Part shown: positions 55,063 through 63,683 of the stretch, piece after piece | How the letters are laid out: each line of letters opens with the position of its first letter | Numbering within the stretch: the stretch's first letter is position 1 | From: Paraburkholderia podalyriae | GTDB taxonomy: Bacteria; Pseudomonadota; Gammaproteobacteria; Burkholderiales; Burkholderiaceae | Assembly (NCBI RefSeq): GCF_014397785.1 | Contig: NZ_VZQQ01000009.1 | Coordinates: 186,001 to 250,000, forward strand | Direction: 5' to 3' | DNA length: 64,000 nt | Notes under the pieces: generated by a model | Told to the model about the DNA's origin: nothing | The model's input: the letters and a program-made list of their open reading frames with translations, nothing else | Database searches by the model: none | Position numbers and translations under genes: made by a program

Positions 55063-56475
55063 TCACGCCGCCGCGCGGGCCGCGTTCATCCGGCCGAACA
55101 CGAACTGCCCCAGATACCAGACCAGCTCGGTATTGGCGAAGATCGCATCTTCGGTGACCGTCGACGGTTCAAGCTTCATCCGACGCAGCATCAGCTTGCC
55201 TTCGCGCGACGTCGTCCACGCATGCATCAGTTCCTTGCGCGTCTTCGCATCGGCGGCGTTGAAATGGTCGCGACCCTTGCGCGAGTCCTCGTTCATGCGC
55301 GCGCGCACTGCTTCTTCGCGCGTCGCAATGCTGTGCGCCACGGTCGTTCTCGTTTCGGCCTTGACCGCCTGTTCCTGCGCTTCGTCGGCGAGCAGTTTGG
55401 CCTGCACGTCGACCATCGTGCGCTCGGCGTCCGAGATCTTCCAGTTGTCGCGTAGCGCGCGCATCAGATAGCCGGCGGGACTCTTCTTGACCTGGCCGCG
55501 CTTGATTCTGAAGCGCGTATATTCGACGGCTTGCTGGATGCGTTCGTCGGTCCAGAGCTCGCGGCTCTCCGAAATCTCGCTGAACTGTTTGGTCGACAGC
55601 CCGAATTCGTCGGTGAGAATCTTGTACAGATGGCTCGCGTCCGCGAGGCTGGCGAGTACCGCGTCGGCGGTATCCTTGCGCTTGAGCAGGAAGCGGATGC
55701 GGTCGATTTTCTTCGACACCGTCGATGCAGTCCGCGTCTCGTACGACAACTCGACGTCCGACACTTCGTTGATTTCGCGCACCGCCGGCTCGAGCCAATC
55801 GCGTTTGAAGTATTTGAAGATGGCCGCGTTCGCGCCCATTTTGCCAGGCCAGTTGCGCATTTCCTCGAGCTGGATCCAGTCGGTGCGTCCCGCTGGCACA
55901 TGCGGCAAGACCTTGTCATAGATCGCGCGCGCGAGACTGCGCGTGAACGCGGTGGAAATGCGCAAGCTCAGCCAGTGCGATTTCTGCGGATCGCGGATAT
56001 GCGGCACGAGCCGCGGATGGACGTCGAAACGCATACGTCCGCGATGAAAGCCGACCATGCCGATCAACTGGACCTGCACCCACAGATCGTCTTCATTCGG
56101 ATCGCGGTTCGCGGGCGTATTCGTCACGCGGACTTTTGCGTTCTGCGCTTCGTCGGCGATCGTGCGCAAATGCTTCAGGTTGCGGCTGTCATAACGCATC
56201 AGCCACTTGAAGTAGTTGAGTTCGACGTCGTACTGATCGCGCTGCTCGGGCTCCTGCGCGACGATGAAGTACGCGGCATCGAGAAAGCGCCGCGCCGGCA
56301 GCCCCATGTTGACAATTTCAGTGAAGAAATCGTTGCGCTGATAACCGATCTCGCGATTGGCCTCGTTGATGCGCAGTCCCTGATCGAACATGTCTTCGAA
56401 CAGCGCGAGCGCCATCTGGCGTGACGTCGCTTTCGACCTGCCCTCTTCCGGATTGTCCGCGGCCATGTTCTTCAT
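55063..56475 (-). CDS. repB: RepB-type replication initiator of a secondary replicon
   Basis: This 470-residue protein matches the initiators of burkholderial second chromosomes and megaplasmids (Rep_3-like superfamily with tandem winged helices). Recognisable blocks are NYFKWLMRYDSRNLKHLRTIADEAQNAKVRV, VGFHRGRMRFDVHPRLVPHIRDPQKSHWLSLRISTAFTRSLARAIYDKVL and WIQLEEMRNWPGKMGANAAIFKYFKRDWLEPAVREIN. It should bind the iterons in the adjacent region and open the origin. The start at 56475 (MKNMAADN) or ATG 56466 is equally possible. It diverges from parA across the origin. Confidence 0.9.
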   Translation of the reverse strand: MKNMAADNPEEGRSKATSRQMALALFEDMFDQGLRINEANREIGYQRNDFFTEIVNMGLPARRFLDAAYFIVAQEPEQRDQYDVELNYFKWLMRYDSRNLKHLRTIADEAQNAKVRVTNTPANRDPNEDDLWVQVQLIGMVGFHRGRMRFDVHPRLVPHIRDPQKSHWLSLRISTAFTRSLARAIYDKVLPHVPAGRTDWIQLEEMRNWPGKMGANAAIFKYFKRDWLEPAVREINEVSDVELSYETRTASTVSKKIDRIRFLLKRKDTADAVLASLADASHLYKILTDEFGLSTKQFSEISESRELWTDERIQQAVEYTRFRIKRGQVKKSPAGYLMRALRDNWKISDAERTMVDVQAKLLADEAQEQAVKAETRTTVAHSIATREEAVRARMNEDSRKGRDHFNAADAKTRKELMHAWTTSREGKLMLRRMKLEPSTVTEDAIFANTELVWYLGQFVFGRMNAARAAA

Positions 56476-56525
56476 CCACTTTTTCGCTCACGGGACTGTA
56501 AGCATGCAGTGGTGAGCTGTCAACA

Positions 56526-56841
56526 CACAGAACCTCACCATCAACGGGGCCGCAAGCGAAGCGTCGTTTCACTTCTGTTCCTCGATTTCGCACACAGAAC
56601 CTCACCATGTACACAACGAACCTCACCTTTTAAGAGGCGCTCCGTGCGCCAAGTCCTTGTGCCGCGGCACTTCCAACCTCATTTCCGCGCTGATGCACAA
56701 CCCACCTCACCTTTGCGATTCGAGGCACAGTCAAGCATAGCGAACCGCACCTTGCTGGGGAATTGGTCTCACCTTGCTGCACAACCAGCCGCACCTCTGA
56801 ACACACAGAACCTCACCTTGAGCACAACGCACCTCACCTTT
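56526..56841 (+). repeat. Iteron array, left side, forward orientation
   Basis: The repeat core is ACCTCACC, full consensus GCACAANNNACCTCACCTTT. Copies start at 56526, 56593, 56612, 56695, 56804 and 56822. Degenerate copies are at about 56735, 56761 and 56779. Copies at 56526, 56593 and 56804 share a CACAGA variant of the left part. They are probable RepB-binding sites. Confidence 0.85.
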
Positions 56842-56970
56842 GAACATTCAAGTGGTTGAATTGATTGATGATCGTATCTGCATGTTGGTTTGTCGGTTTG
56901 CTCTCGTTTTAAAAAAACCTACTAACTGAGATCAACAAATAAATGCTGATCGAGATGGCGCAGCGCAGCA

Positions 56971-57339
56971 TGGTGAGGTTGATTGTGCGACGCTTAGAGG
57001 AAGCTACCGCATTGGCGTGGCTCAAAGGTGAGGTTGGTTGTGCTTCAACTGTGATGGATTCCATTTGGTGCTGCAACATGGCCTTGGTTTATCGGTCCAG
57101 CGCGAAGCATTGCGGCTTTTGTAGGTGAGGTTCATTGTGCTACTGCGCCCTCACTGAGCTGTACCTTCGCAGGGAAGTCGCGAAACTCCGATAATGGTGA
57201 GGTTCCTTGTGCCGGATGTCGCCGTGCCGTCCTTATCGAACCGGGGAAGTGCACAAATGACCTCACCATGTGCCGGGAATTTAAGCAGACTTGTCGATTT
57301 CGCAGCCGGGGTCGCGGACAAAGGTGAGGTCATTTGTGC
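56971..57339 (-). repeat. Iteron array, right side, mostly reverse orientation
   Basis: Reverse copies (GGTGAGGTNNNTTGTGC) are at 56971, 57024, 57122, 57193 and 57320. One forward copy (GCACAAATGACCTCACC) lies at 57251. The array is the mirror image of the left one across the AT-rich core. The last two copies are perfect 17-base inverted repeats of each other. Confidence 0.85.
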
Positions 57340-57477
57340 TCTCACGTACGCTGGACGAGCGACAGGTGCTCAATTTCCACTGCGGCTCCTGCGACCGAAA
57401 CGGTCCGTCAGTACGAAAATTCGGAGAAATCAGCGTAAAAACAATAATTTAATAAGCTATTTTCAAGTATTTCCTGT

Positions 57478-57517
57478 ATTCTGAGGTTTCTGGAATTTTA
57501 TGGAAAAACCTCAGAAT
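57478..57517. promoter_or_regulatory. 12-bp inverted repeat overlapping the parA start codon
   Basis: ATTCTGAGGTTT (57478-57489) is perfectly repeated in inverse at 57506-57517 with a 16-base spacer. The right arm ends inside the parA ATG (57516). ParA proteins with an N-terminal helix-turn-helix repress their own promoter, so this is the likely parOP. The arms also contain the iteron core ACCTCA/TGAGGT. Confidence 0.7.
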
Positions 57518-58727
57518 GGTCAGAACGAGCCAACTTCCTGCCGTAGACCGAACCGTTCACTTTGAGCAGATCAGCCAGTTCGCAGAAAAAGTCACCATTT
57601 TCACTAATGAGCTGCGTGACACGATTCTGGCTCCGCGTCCTCGAAAAACGGCTCCCGTTTTCAAGACCGGCGAGATTGCCGAGATGTGCAACATCTCTCA
57701 CTCGCAGGTTCAGTATCTCGCGACAAAAGGGGATGGAGACTTGCCTTCGGGCACAGCGGCCGGCACGGGCCGAACCCGGACCTTCACGCTGGAAGAAGCG
57801 CGGATCTGGGTGCAAAAGATTTCCGACATCTACCAGACTCCGTTGGTCACGCGCCTGAAGGAGCCCGACGGAAAGATCGTTATCACAGCGCAACTCAAAG
57901 GCGGCTCCGCCAAGACTACGACGACGATGTGCCTCGCCCAAGGATTGTCGTTGCGGGGACGCAAAGTGTTGGTGGTCGATCTCGATCCGCAAGCTTCGCT
58001 TTCGGAACTGTGCGGACTGTACGCGGAAAAAGACGTGACGCCGGAAGATACCGTGTTGCCGTACGTCTATGACCAGGACATCGAAGGTGGGCTCGAAGGG
58101 CGAGTCCAGTCGACGTACTGGGATGGCATTGACGTGATTCCTGCGCACACGGAACTGATCGGAGCAGAGTTCCATCTGCCAGCCATGCAAAAGGTCCGGC
58201 CGGGCTTCCGTTTCTGGACCGTGCTTCGTCAAGGGCTCGAGCCGCTGCGCAAGAAGTACGACTACATCCTGATGGATACATCGCCGTCGCTGTCGTATCT
58301 GAATCTGAACGCGCTAATGGCCGCAGATTCCATGGTGATGCCGATGGTGCCGGAGAACCTGGACTTCATCAGTTCGCTGTCGTTCTGGCGACTCTTTTCG
58401 GACGTGTCCAAAAGCTTCATCAAGTTCGAGAAGGACAAGAAGTATGACTTCGTCTCGCTCGTGTTGTCGCGGGTCGATTATGGGCGGAACTCGTCGGCGC
58501 CGATCGTGCGCGCGTGGGCGCAAAGCGCGTACGAAAACTGGTTGCATTCGATCGAGGTCCCGGCGAGCTCGGTGATGAGCACCGGCGCGTTGGCGTTCTC
58601 GACAGTCTTCGACATCAGCAGCAATCACAGCGCGGCTAAGTCGCTGCAACGCGTGCGGCAGCCTCTCGTCGACTACTGTCGCTGGATCGATGAGATCTAT
58701 TCGGAAAAATGGAGGAACGCGCAATGA
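57516..58727 (+). CDS. parA: ParA partition ATPase (type Ia, with N-terminal helix-turn-helix)
   Basis: The 403-residue protein has an N-terminal DNA-binding region (FKTGEIAEMCNISHSQVQYLATKG, residues 49-72). The deviant Walker A QLKGGSAKTTTT (127-137, Lys128 and Lys133) and Walker A' KVLVVDLDPQASLSELCG (150-167) follow. LNLNALMAADSMVMPMVPENLDFIS carries the Walker B equivalent. It binds the nucleoid and ParB to segregate the replicon and represses parAB. No clear ribosome-binding site precedes the ATG, which is embedded in the 12-bp inverted repeat. The parB start overlaps its stop. Confidence 0.95.
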   Translation: MVRTSQLPAVDRTVHFEQISQFAEKVTIFTNELRDTILAPRPRKTAPVFKTGEIAEMCNISHSQVQYLATKGDGDLPSGTAAGTGRTRTFTLEEARIWVQKISDIYQTPLVTRLKEPDGKIVITAQLKGGSAKTTTTMCLAQGLSLRGRKVLVVDLDPQASLSELCGLYAEKDVTPEDTVLPYVYDQDIEGGLEGRVQSTYWDGIDVIPAHTELIGAEFHLPAMQKVRPGFRFWTVLRQGLEPLRKKYDYILMDTSPSLSYLNLNALMAADSMVMPMVPENLDFISSLSFWRLFSDVSKSFIKFEKDKKYDFVSLVLSRVDYGRNSSAPIVRAWAQSAYENWLHSIEVPASSVMSTGALAFSTVFDISSNHSAAKSLQRVRQPLVDYCRWIDEIYSEKWRNAQ

Positions 58728-59698
58728 GCAATATGCGAGAACAGTTGCTGGCCAAGACGTCCGGCATTCGCAAGACTTCGTCGATCAACGAGGACGAGGT
58801 GAAGCGCAGCAACCGCACGCAGACGGCGCCCGGCCTCGCCGGCGCGCTGGCCGTTGCGCAACTTCGCGTGCAGGAATTGGAATCGACCGGCGTCGCCTCG
58901 CAACTGCCGGTTGCGGGCATCTTGCCGAATCCTTGGCAGCCGCGCCGCGTGTTCAACGAAGCGAAGCTGGCCGAGCTCGCCGAGTCGATCCGGGAAGTTG
59001 GGCTGATGCAGCCGATCGTGGTCCGTCGTGTCGCGGACGACTATCAGATCGTCGCCGGCGAACGGCGCTGGCGTGCGCACAAGATGGTGGGGCTGGATAC
59101 GATCAAGGCGGTGGTCGCGGATTGCTCCGATTCGGACATGGCCGTCCTCGCGATGGTCGAAAACATCAGCCGCGACGACCTTGCCGACTATGAGATCGGT
59201 GTAGCGATCCGACGATCGGAAACGGAATTCCCGAATCGCAAGCGGCTGGCGGAAGCGATGGGATTGTCGCGGGCAGGTCTGTACCAGTTTTTGTCGTTCG
59301 ATAATCTGCCGGACTTCATCAAGAAAGATCTCGACATTCAGCCGCGACTACTGGGCGGGACCGCGGCGCAAGCAATTGCGGCGGCTATCAAAAAGCATGG
59401 CGAGGATGGCGTTAAAGCCGCTCGCGAAATTTGGCCGCTGTTGGTGAGAGGGGAAATGGATCAGGGCAAGGCCGCCGCAGCGATCAGTGCGCTGGCGACG
59501 CGGCAGACGACGTCGGCTGGTACCAGCGGGCGCAACATCGAAAAGTTTTTTGCGGGACGGGAGCACGCTGGAAGCATCACGAAGGATGTCAGCAACTTCA
59601 CGATCAAGATCAAGACTGGGGTGATTACCGAGGCGCAAGAAGTTCAGATACGGCAGTTGATCGGGCAGATGTTCCAATCGCAGCCGAAAACGAACTGA
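58724..59698 (+). CDS. parB: ParB partition protein (CTPase/centromere-binding)
   Basis: This 324-residue protein starts at ATG 58724 (GGAGGA seven bases upstream), coupled to parA by ATGA. ParB/Srx domain motifs are present: LPNPWQPRRVFNEAKLAELAESIREVGLMQPIVVRR, box II GERRWRA (residues 112-118) that binds CTP, and MVENISRDDL (144-153). A helix-turn-helix follows (KRLAEAMGLSRAGLYQFLSFDNLPDFIK). The C-terminal 100 residues would dimerise. It should bind the palindromes at 59777 and 59831. Confidence 0.95.
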   Translation: MSNMREQLLAKTSGIRKTSSINEDEVKRSNRTQTAPGLAGALAVAQLRVQELESTGVASQLPVAGILPNPWQPRRVFNEAKLAELAESIREVGLMQPIVVRRVADDYQIVAGERRWRAHKMVGLDTIKAVVADCSDSDMAVLAMVENISRDDLADYEIGVAIRRSETEFPNRKRLAEAMGLSRAGLYQFLSFDNLPDFIKKDLDIQPRLLGGTAAQAIAAAIKKHGEDGVKAAREIWPLLVRGEMDQGKAAAAISALATRQTTSAGTSGRNIEKFFAGREHAGSITKDVSNFTIKIKTGVITEAQEVQIRQLIGQMFQSQPKTN

Positions 59699-59724
59699 TT
59701 GATGGTCGGTTTGTAGTGTGGAGA

Positions 59725-59748
59725 AGCCCGCCCAGCGCGGGCTTTTTT
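59725..59748 (+). terminator. Rho-independent terminator after parB
   Basis: AGCCCGC (59725-59731) pairs with GCGGGCT (59737-59743) across a 5-base loop. Six T residues follow. It ends the parAB transcript. Confidence 0.9.
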
Positions 59749-59776
59749 GTCGGCAGACAGAATAGTTCGGGACGAA

Positions 59777-59799
59777 GAGTGTCTAGAGTCTAGACACTC
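59777..59799. promoter_or_regulatory. parS-like centromere palindrome 1
   Basis: This is a 23-base perfect interrupted palindrome, GAGTGTCTAGA-G-TCTAGACACTC. It lies 79 bases downstream of the parB stop and just past the terminator. Its 19-base core recurs at 59831 with only the central base changed. Confidence 0.75.
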
Positions 59800-59830
59800 A
59801 GTCAGACGACACCTCATCAGTACCATCCGG

Positions 59831-59849
59831 GTGTCTAGACTCTAGACAC
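59831..59849. promoter_or_regulatory. parS-like centromere palindrome 2
   Basis: This 19-base perfect palindrome, GTGTCTAGA-C-TCTAGACAC, has its centre 52 bases from that of site 1, about five helical turns. A 14-base stretch CTCTAGACACTATG (59840-59853) is repeated directly at 59854-59867, giving a third half-site. Confidence 0.75.
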
Positions 59850-59854
59850 TATGC

Positions 59855-59863
59855 TCTAGACAC
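59855..59863. repeat. parS-like half-site TCTAGACAC
   Basis: This single arm of the palindromes belongs to the 14-base tandem duplication 59840-59867. Confidence 0.6.
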
Positions 59864-59867
59864 TATG

Positions 59868-61631
59868 GTCGACCCAGGCCGATGCCTGTCCGAGAGTGCC
59901 GTGTTCGGTGCGAACGACCGTCCTTCGTGCCATGCACGATTCGTGGGAAATCTGCGCAGTGGTGTGTTCGCGGAACCACCTCGCAGGCGCCGGCTGCGGG
60001 GACGACCGCGCGACGTTGAATTGGCGAGGCCGTCCCCCGGCGCAGAATAATGAGGCGGCCCGCCAGCTGGCCGTTCACTCTTCCGCGCCCAGCCTTATTG
60101 CCCCAGGGCACTACCGAAATCGTACAGGCGCCTGGCGCCAGACGACGAAGCGGACGGAAGGCCGATCCTCTATCCTTTGAACGAAAACTCTTTCCGGCAG
60201 GCTTCCACGATCATTCTCAACGCCACGGCACATCCGCGGGATTCGTCGATGCGCTTCTCCACGGCCGACGTCGGAGCCAATCTTAGCGATGAGAAAGACC
60301 GCCCTCCTTGTCATCGAGGCTCCGCTCAGTAATCGGACACCACGGGCTTGTCGGAACCCCGGTCAATCTGCGCGGCGTGCAGAGACCATGATTTTCCATA
60401 AAGCGCTGGGCCCTTGATGGCGCTGTCTGTCGCAGCAACCGCGGCAACGCCGTTTCGGACTACGCGATGCAACAGACGCGCGAAGCGCTAAGCCCAGCGC
60501 TTATCGATCGCAAAGTCAGCTCTCCTTTTGCTGGGAATCCATACTGTTCGATTCGCGATGAAATGACGGCTAACGAACACGCAAAGAAGACAGTGAATCT
60601 GGCTCGCCCTAGCGAACAGACGACGTGTGCCAATGTGCAGCGTGAGGCGTCGTCACTGGAATATCGCGTTCAGGGATGCTGCGCCTTGCATCGCGATCCG
60701 CGCAATCGAAGCAGGTGAAGCGTTTCGCAATCGGTGTCTGCCTCGCGTTCCGGGCACGCCAGCTCGCTTGGAATCAAATGTCCGTGCTGATTTGGCCCGG
60801 TGCCCGACGCCCGGAAGTCAATCGCGGACGCCGCCCTGGTGCCTAATGTTTGGCTGTCGTCGCGTTGATCTACCATCATGGCGTCGTCGGTTAGTAGACA
60901 CGTCAAGCCAAACTGATGACACTGGACAGGCCTCTGATTCGACTTGGCCGCTGATTAAAAGCCTTCGGACTTGTGCGTCAAGGCCTCACTGAACGTGCAG
61001 ACTGCCGCGATCGATCTTCGTCCCATTTGGCCCTGTCGCGCTAACCGGATAAGTCTATGCCATACCGCTCGTTCAGCGCGCAACCAAGGTCGCTGCTCCC
61101 AGCTCATCGGCAGGCGATTCAGTGCACGATGCCGACAAGATAGGAGAGGGCAAGGCCGCGAAATTGTCGCGGACGCAAAGAGTCGTCAGCGAGCGTGGCG
61201 AAGGCAAATCGACGCGCCACCATATACGGGGTCGAGAAAGCGCGTCTGTTTCACGAACTAAATATCGAAAAATCGCTGGAGATTAATCAATACGAGCGCC
61301 AAAGCGCCATACGCCAGTCGATTTCGCCAATTCGTCCGCCGTGAAACATACCGAAACGCATCGACTATATGCTAACCAATTGTTTTTAAAGCATATTTCC
61401 ATGACACGTCGCTTTTGTTTCACGCCAATTGGTCGAAATAATGACCGACTCTACGTCGCTGCGCTCAACCGCGGCAAAACGCCGGAATTAATACCGACGT
61501 CTCAACAAGTCGTAACGTTTAATACGTAATTTGTAGCGAATCGATTTGAATGGCCGTTGGCGTTTCGGCGACATGATGCGCTAGCGACCTGGTCAAGCAC
61601 GAGCCCTCGCAAAGGACTCAGCCCTTAGCCA
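59868..61631. other. 1.76-kb gene-poor stretch beyond the parS-like sites
   Basis: No frame longer than about 120 codons, none with a domain, ribosome-binding site and codon bias together. Base composition falls below the window average toward the right end, where 61260-61560 is AT-rich. It may be decayed sequence or part of the centromere region. Confidence 0.5.
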
Positions 61632-63683
61632 TCACTTCACGCACTCAGCCCTCCCGCGCTCATCGATCTGCGCGATGTCCTCGTGCAAGATCCGCCGGAT
61701 CTCGAGGATCGCTTGCGGCGTCTGCTGCACGCTGTGGCCGGCCACAATCACCTTCTCCGACACTGCGGCAGCGAGATGCGCGCTGCGATAAGGCACCACG
61801 CCGTCGTCGGAATCTTCGAGCGGCCCGCTTTCGCGGCGCCGTGCAATGATCGAGTGGAAGCAGACTTGCGGGCTGATCGGCAACTGCGATGTTGCGCGAA
61901 TCAAAGGATCGGTTTCGCGAAGCTGTTCGATGCTGTTCGGCACATGGAAAGTCTGGCCCTCCGCTTCGATGCTCGTCGCTGTCTGCATCACTTCCTCGAT
62001 CTCATTGAGCAGGGCGAGCGGCAGCCGCACGAGGTTGGCCACCCAGCGCGCCAGCCGGTTACTCGCGAACGGTGTGCCGCGGTGAGGTGCCGCGATAAAT
62101 ATTGCGCGCTCGACTTGCGGCATCGGCGTGAAGTTCAGCAGCCGATTGAGCCGCTCGTCCTCCCGATCGATATCGGTGCCTTCGGGCACATACCTGTCCT
62201 TGAGAGTCGTCCAAAGCTCGTCGCCGGAAGTCGACACGAGTAGTCGCGCGATAACGCCCCCCATGCTGTGACCGATCAGCACCATGCCATGCGACGCCGG
62301 CGCCGTGCCGTGTGGATCAAAGTGCGCGAGCGTCTGCTGCGTGGCGCGCCGGATGCGCGCGAGGTTGACCAGAATCGGCACGTTGGTCGGGTAGTAGACC
62401 TGCCACACCTGGAAATGCTGGCGAAGCACTTCATCGCCCTGAATATCGTTGGCGACGTTGACCCACGCCTCGGGGCTGCTCGCGAGGCCGTGCAGCATCA
62501 GAATGATCCGTCGATTGCGATCGAACGGCTGCATCATGTAGATGCGCGGCGTATCGATGCCGCGCGCGCGTCCAAACAGCGTGCGCAACGATTGCCCCGC
62601 GAAACCCGAGCGCGCAAGCCAGATCCCATAGCCCGCGCTGAAGTTGGCCGAGAGTGGCACTGTCTGGCCGTGCCGCTCGACACTGTCTTCGCGATACGGA
62701 TCGAAGACGGACAGCACGACATCATGCGAGGCAAGCACCTGTTCGAGCGTGCCCTGGCTGAACCAGATCAAGGCGGTCACGTTCGGCGACGGCATCTCGC
62801 TGAAAAAGCGCGTCGCTGGTCTCGGCCGTCCCGCGACTCGTGACGACACACCCGCCTTGAGCGGAGCATTCGCGGGGCTATCGACGCGCGTCGTCGCACC
62901 GCTATCGCCCCCGGCATTGCCACCCGCATCCGCATTCTCTTCAGGCGGTGGGCCGTTCATCACAGCAACGAGTTCCGCGCCCAAACCATCGCGTCGATAA
63001 ATGCTGCGTATCCCCACGAAGGAAAGCCGCGACGCCGGGATGACTTCGCGCGGTTCGCGCACACCCTCGGGCAGCCGGACGCGGCTCAAGTCGAGATGAA
63101 TGGTCCAGCCTGCGATGTACTGCGTGCCCGGCTCGACGTCGCTGGCACCGGTCTCGAGCGCACCGCGCAGAAACAGCGCGCGGGCCAGTTCCTGTACTGC
63201 ATAGTTGTAGTAGTCGCGAACCTGAGTCTGACGATCTTCGAATGCACGTTCGCCGGCAGTGCGCTGACCGAGGAATAGAAATGCATACGCGAATCGCGCG
63301 GTCCTGAGCCACAAATCGAATTGCGCGTCGCTCCATTCGGTGGCATGGGTCGGCGTATTCGTGATGGCCATCTGCAAGGACAGTTCGGCGAGGCTCGACA
63401 ATCGCCGGTCCGTATTGATTCCGCCAACGGTCGAGATCGTGTTGATGCAATCGAGCGGCTCGCGTTGGCAGGTGATCTCATCGAGTGCGACAACGTGCAG
63501 CGTGTCTCGCGTCGCGGCGCTTAGACGGCCGGTCGACAGAATATCGCCGCGACGCATCGCGATGTACTGCTCGGGGCCTTGTGAACTGACGGTCACCATT
63601 GCGCAACCGGACAGAAGACCGCTGGCGAGCAGCGCGGGTGCTACGCACCGCGATATCCACGATGCGAGCGCGCGGGTCATCAT
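61632..63683 (-). CDS. Large lipoprotein with alpha/beta-hydrolase (lipase-like) domain
   Basis: The 683-residue protein has a lipoprotein signal (MMTRALASWISRCVAPALLASGLLSGC, lipid Cys27). A 330-residue N-terminal region of unknown fold follows, with a low-complexity Gly/Asn/Ala linker around residues 245-285. The C-terminal alpha/beta hydrolase shows RRIILMLHGLASSPEAWVNVANDIQGD, nucleophile elbow GHSMGG near residue 470, and candidate Asp/His in DDGVVPYRSAHL and VIVAGHSVQQTP. It probably acts at the outer membrane on lipids or acylated compounds. ATG 63680 is an equally good start. Confidence 0.85.
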   Translation of the reverse strand: MMTRALASWISRCVAPALLASGLLSGCAMVTVSSQGPEQYIAMRRGDILSTGRLSAATRDTLHVVALDEITCQREPLDCINTISTVGGINTDRRLSSLAELSLQMAITNTPTHATEWSDAQFDLWLRTARFAYAFLFLGQRTAGERAFEDRQTQVRDYYNYAVQELARALFLRGALETGASDVEPGTQYIAGWTIHLDLSRVRLPEGVREPREVIPASRLSFVGIRSIYRRDGLGAELVAVMNGPPPEENADAGGNAGGDSGATTRVDSPANAPLKAGVSSRVAGRPRPATRFFSEMPSPNVTALIWFSQGTLEQVLASHDVVLSVFDPYREDSVERHGQTVPLSANFSAGYGIWLARSGFAGQSLRTLFGRARGIDTPRIYMMQPFDRNRRIILMLHGLASSPEAWVNVANDIQGDEVLRQHFQVWQVYYPTNVPILVNLARIRRATQQTLAHFDPHGTAPASHGMVLIGHSMGGVIARLLVSTSGDELWTTLKDRYVPEGTDIDREDERLNRLLNFTPMPQVERAIFIAAPHRGTPFASNRLARWVANLVRLPLALLNEIEEVMQTATSIEAEGQTFHVPNSIEQLRETDPLIRATSQLPISPQVCFHSIIARRRESGPLEDSDDGVVPYRSAHLAAAVSEKVIVAGHSVQQTPQAILEIRRILHEDIAQIDERGRAECVK

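Larger units (their letters stand above)
56476..57515. other. Replication origin region of the secondary replicon
   Basis: The 1-kb gap between repB and parA holds two opposed iteron arrays around an AT-rich core at about 56850-56950. The core contains TTTTAAAAAAACC and three GATC sites (about 56869, 56929, 56947). No canonical TTATCCACA DnaA box was seen by eye. Position between the initiator and the partition genes, iterons and AT-rich DNA together define an origin. Confidence 0.85.

Noticed and set aside
56850..57000. DnaA boxes in the origin core
   Set aside because: No TTATCCACA or one-mismatch copy was found by eye; degenerate boxes would need a computed scan.
56526..57339. Repeats considered as a CRISPR array
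   Set aside because: Repeat length is about 17-20 bases, both orientations occur, spacing is irregular, and the location between repB and parA fits iterons.
60467..60718. 83-codon open frame in the gene-poor region
   Set aside because: No recognisable sequence, no ribosome-binding site, and codon use unlike real genes here.
61341..61529. 62-codon open frame in the gene-poor region
   Set aside because: GTG start without a ribosome-binding site, no domain, and no neighbours to support it.
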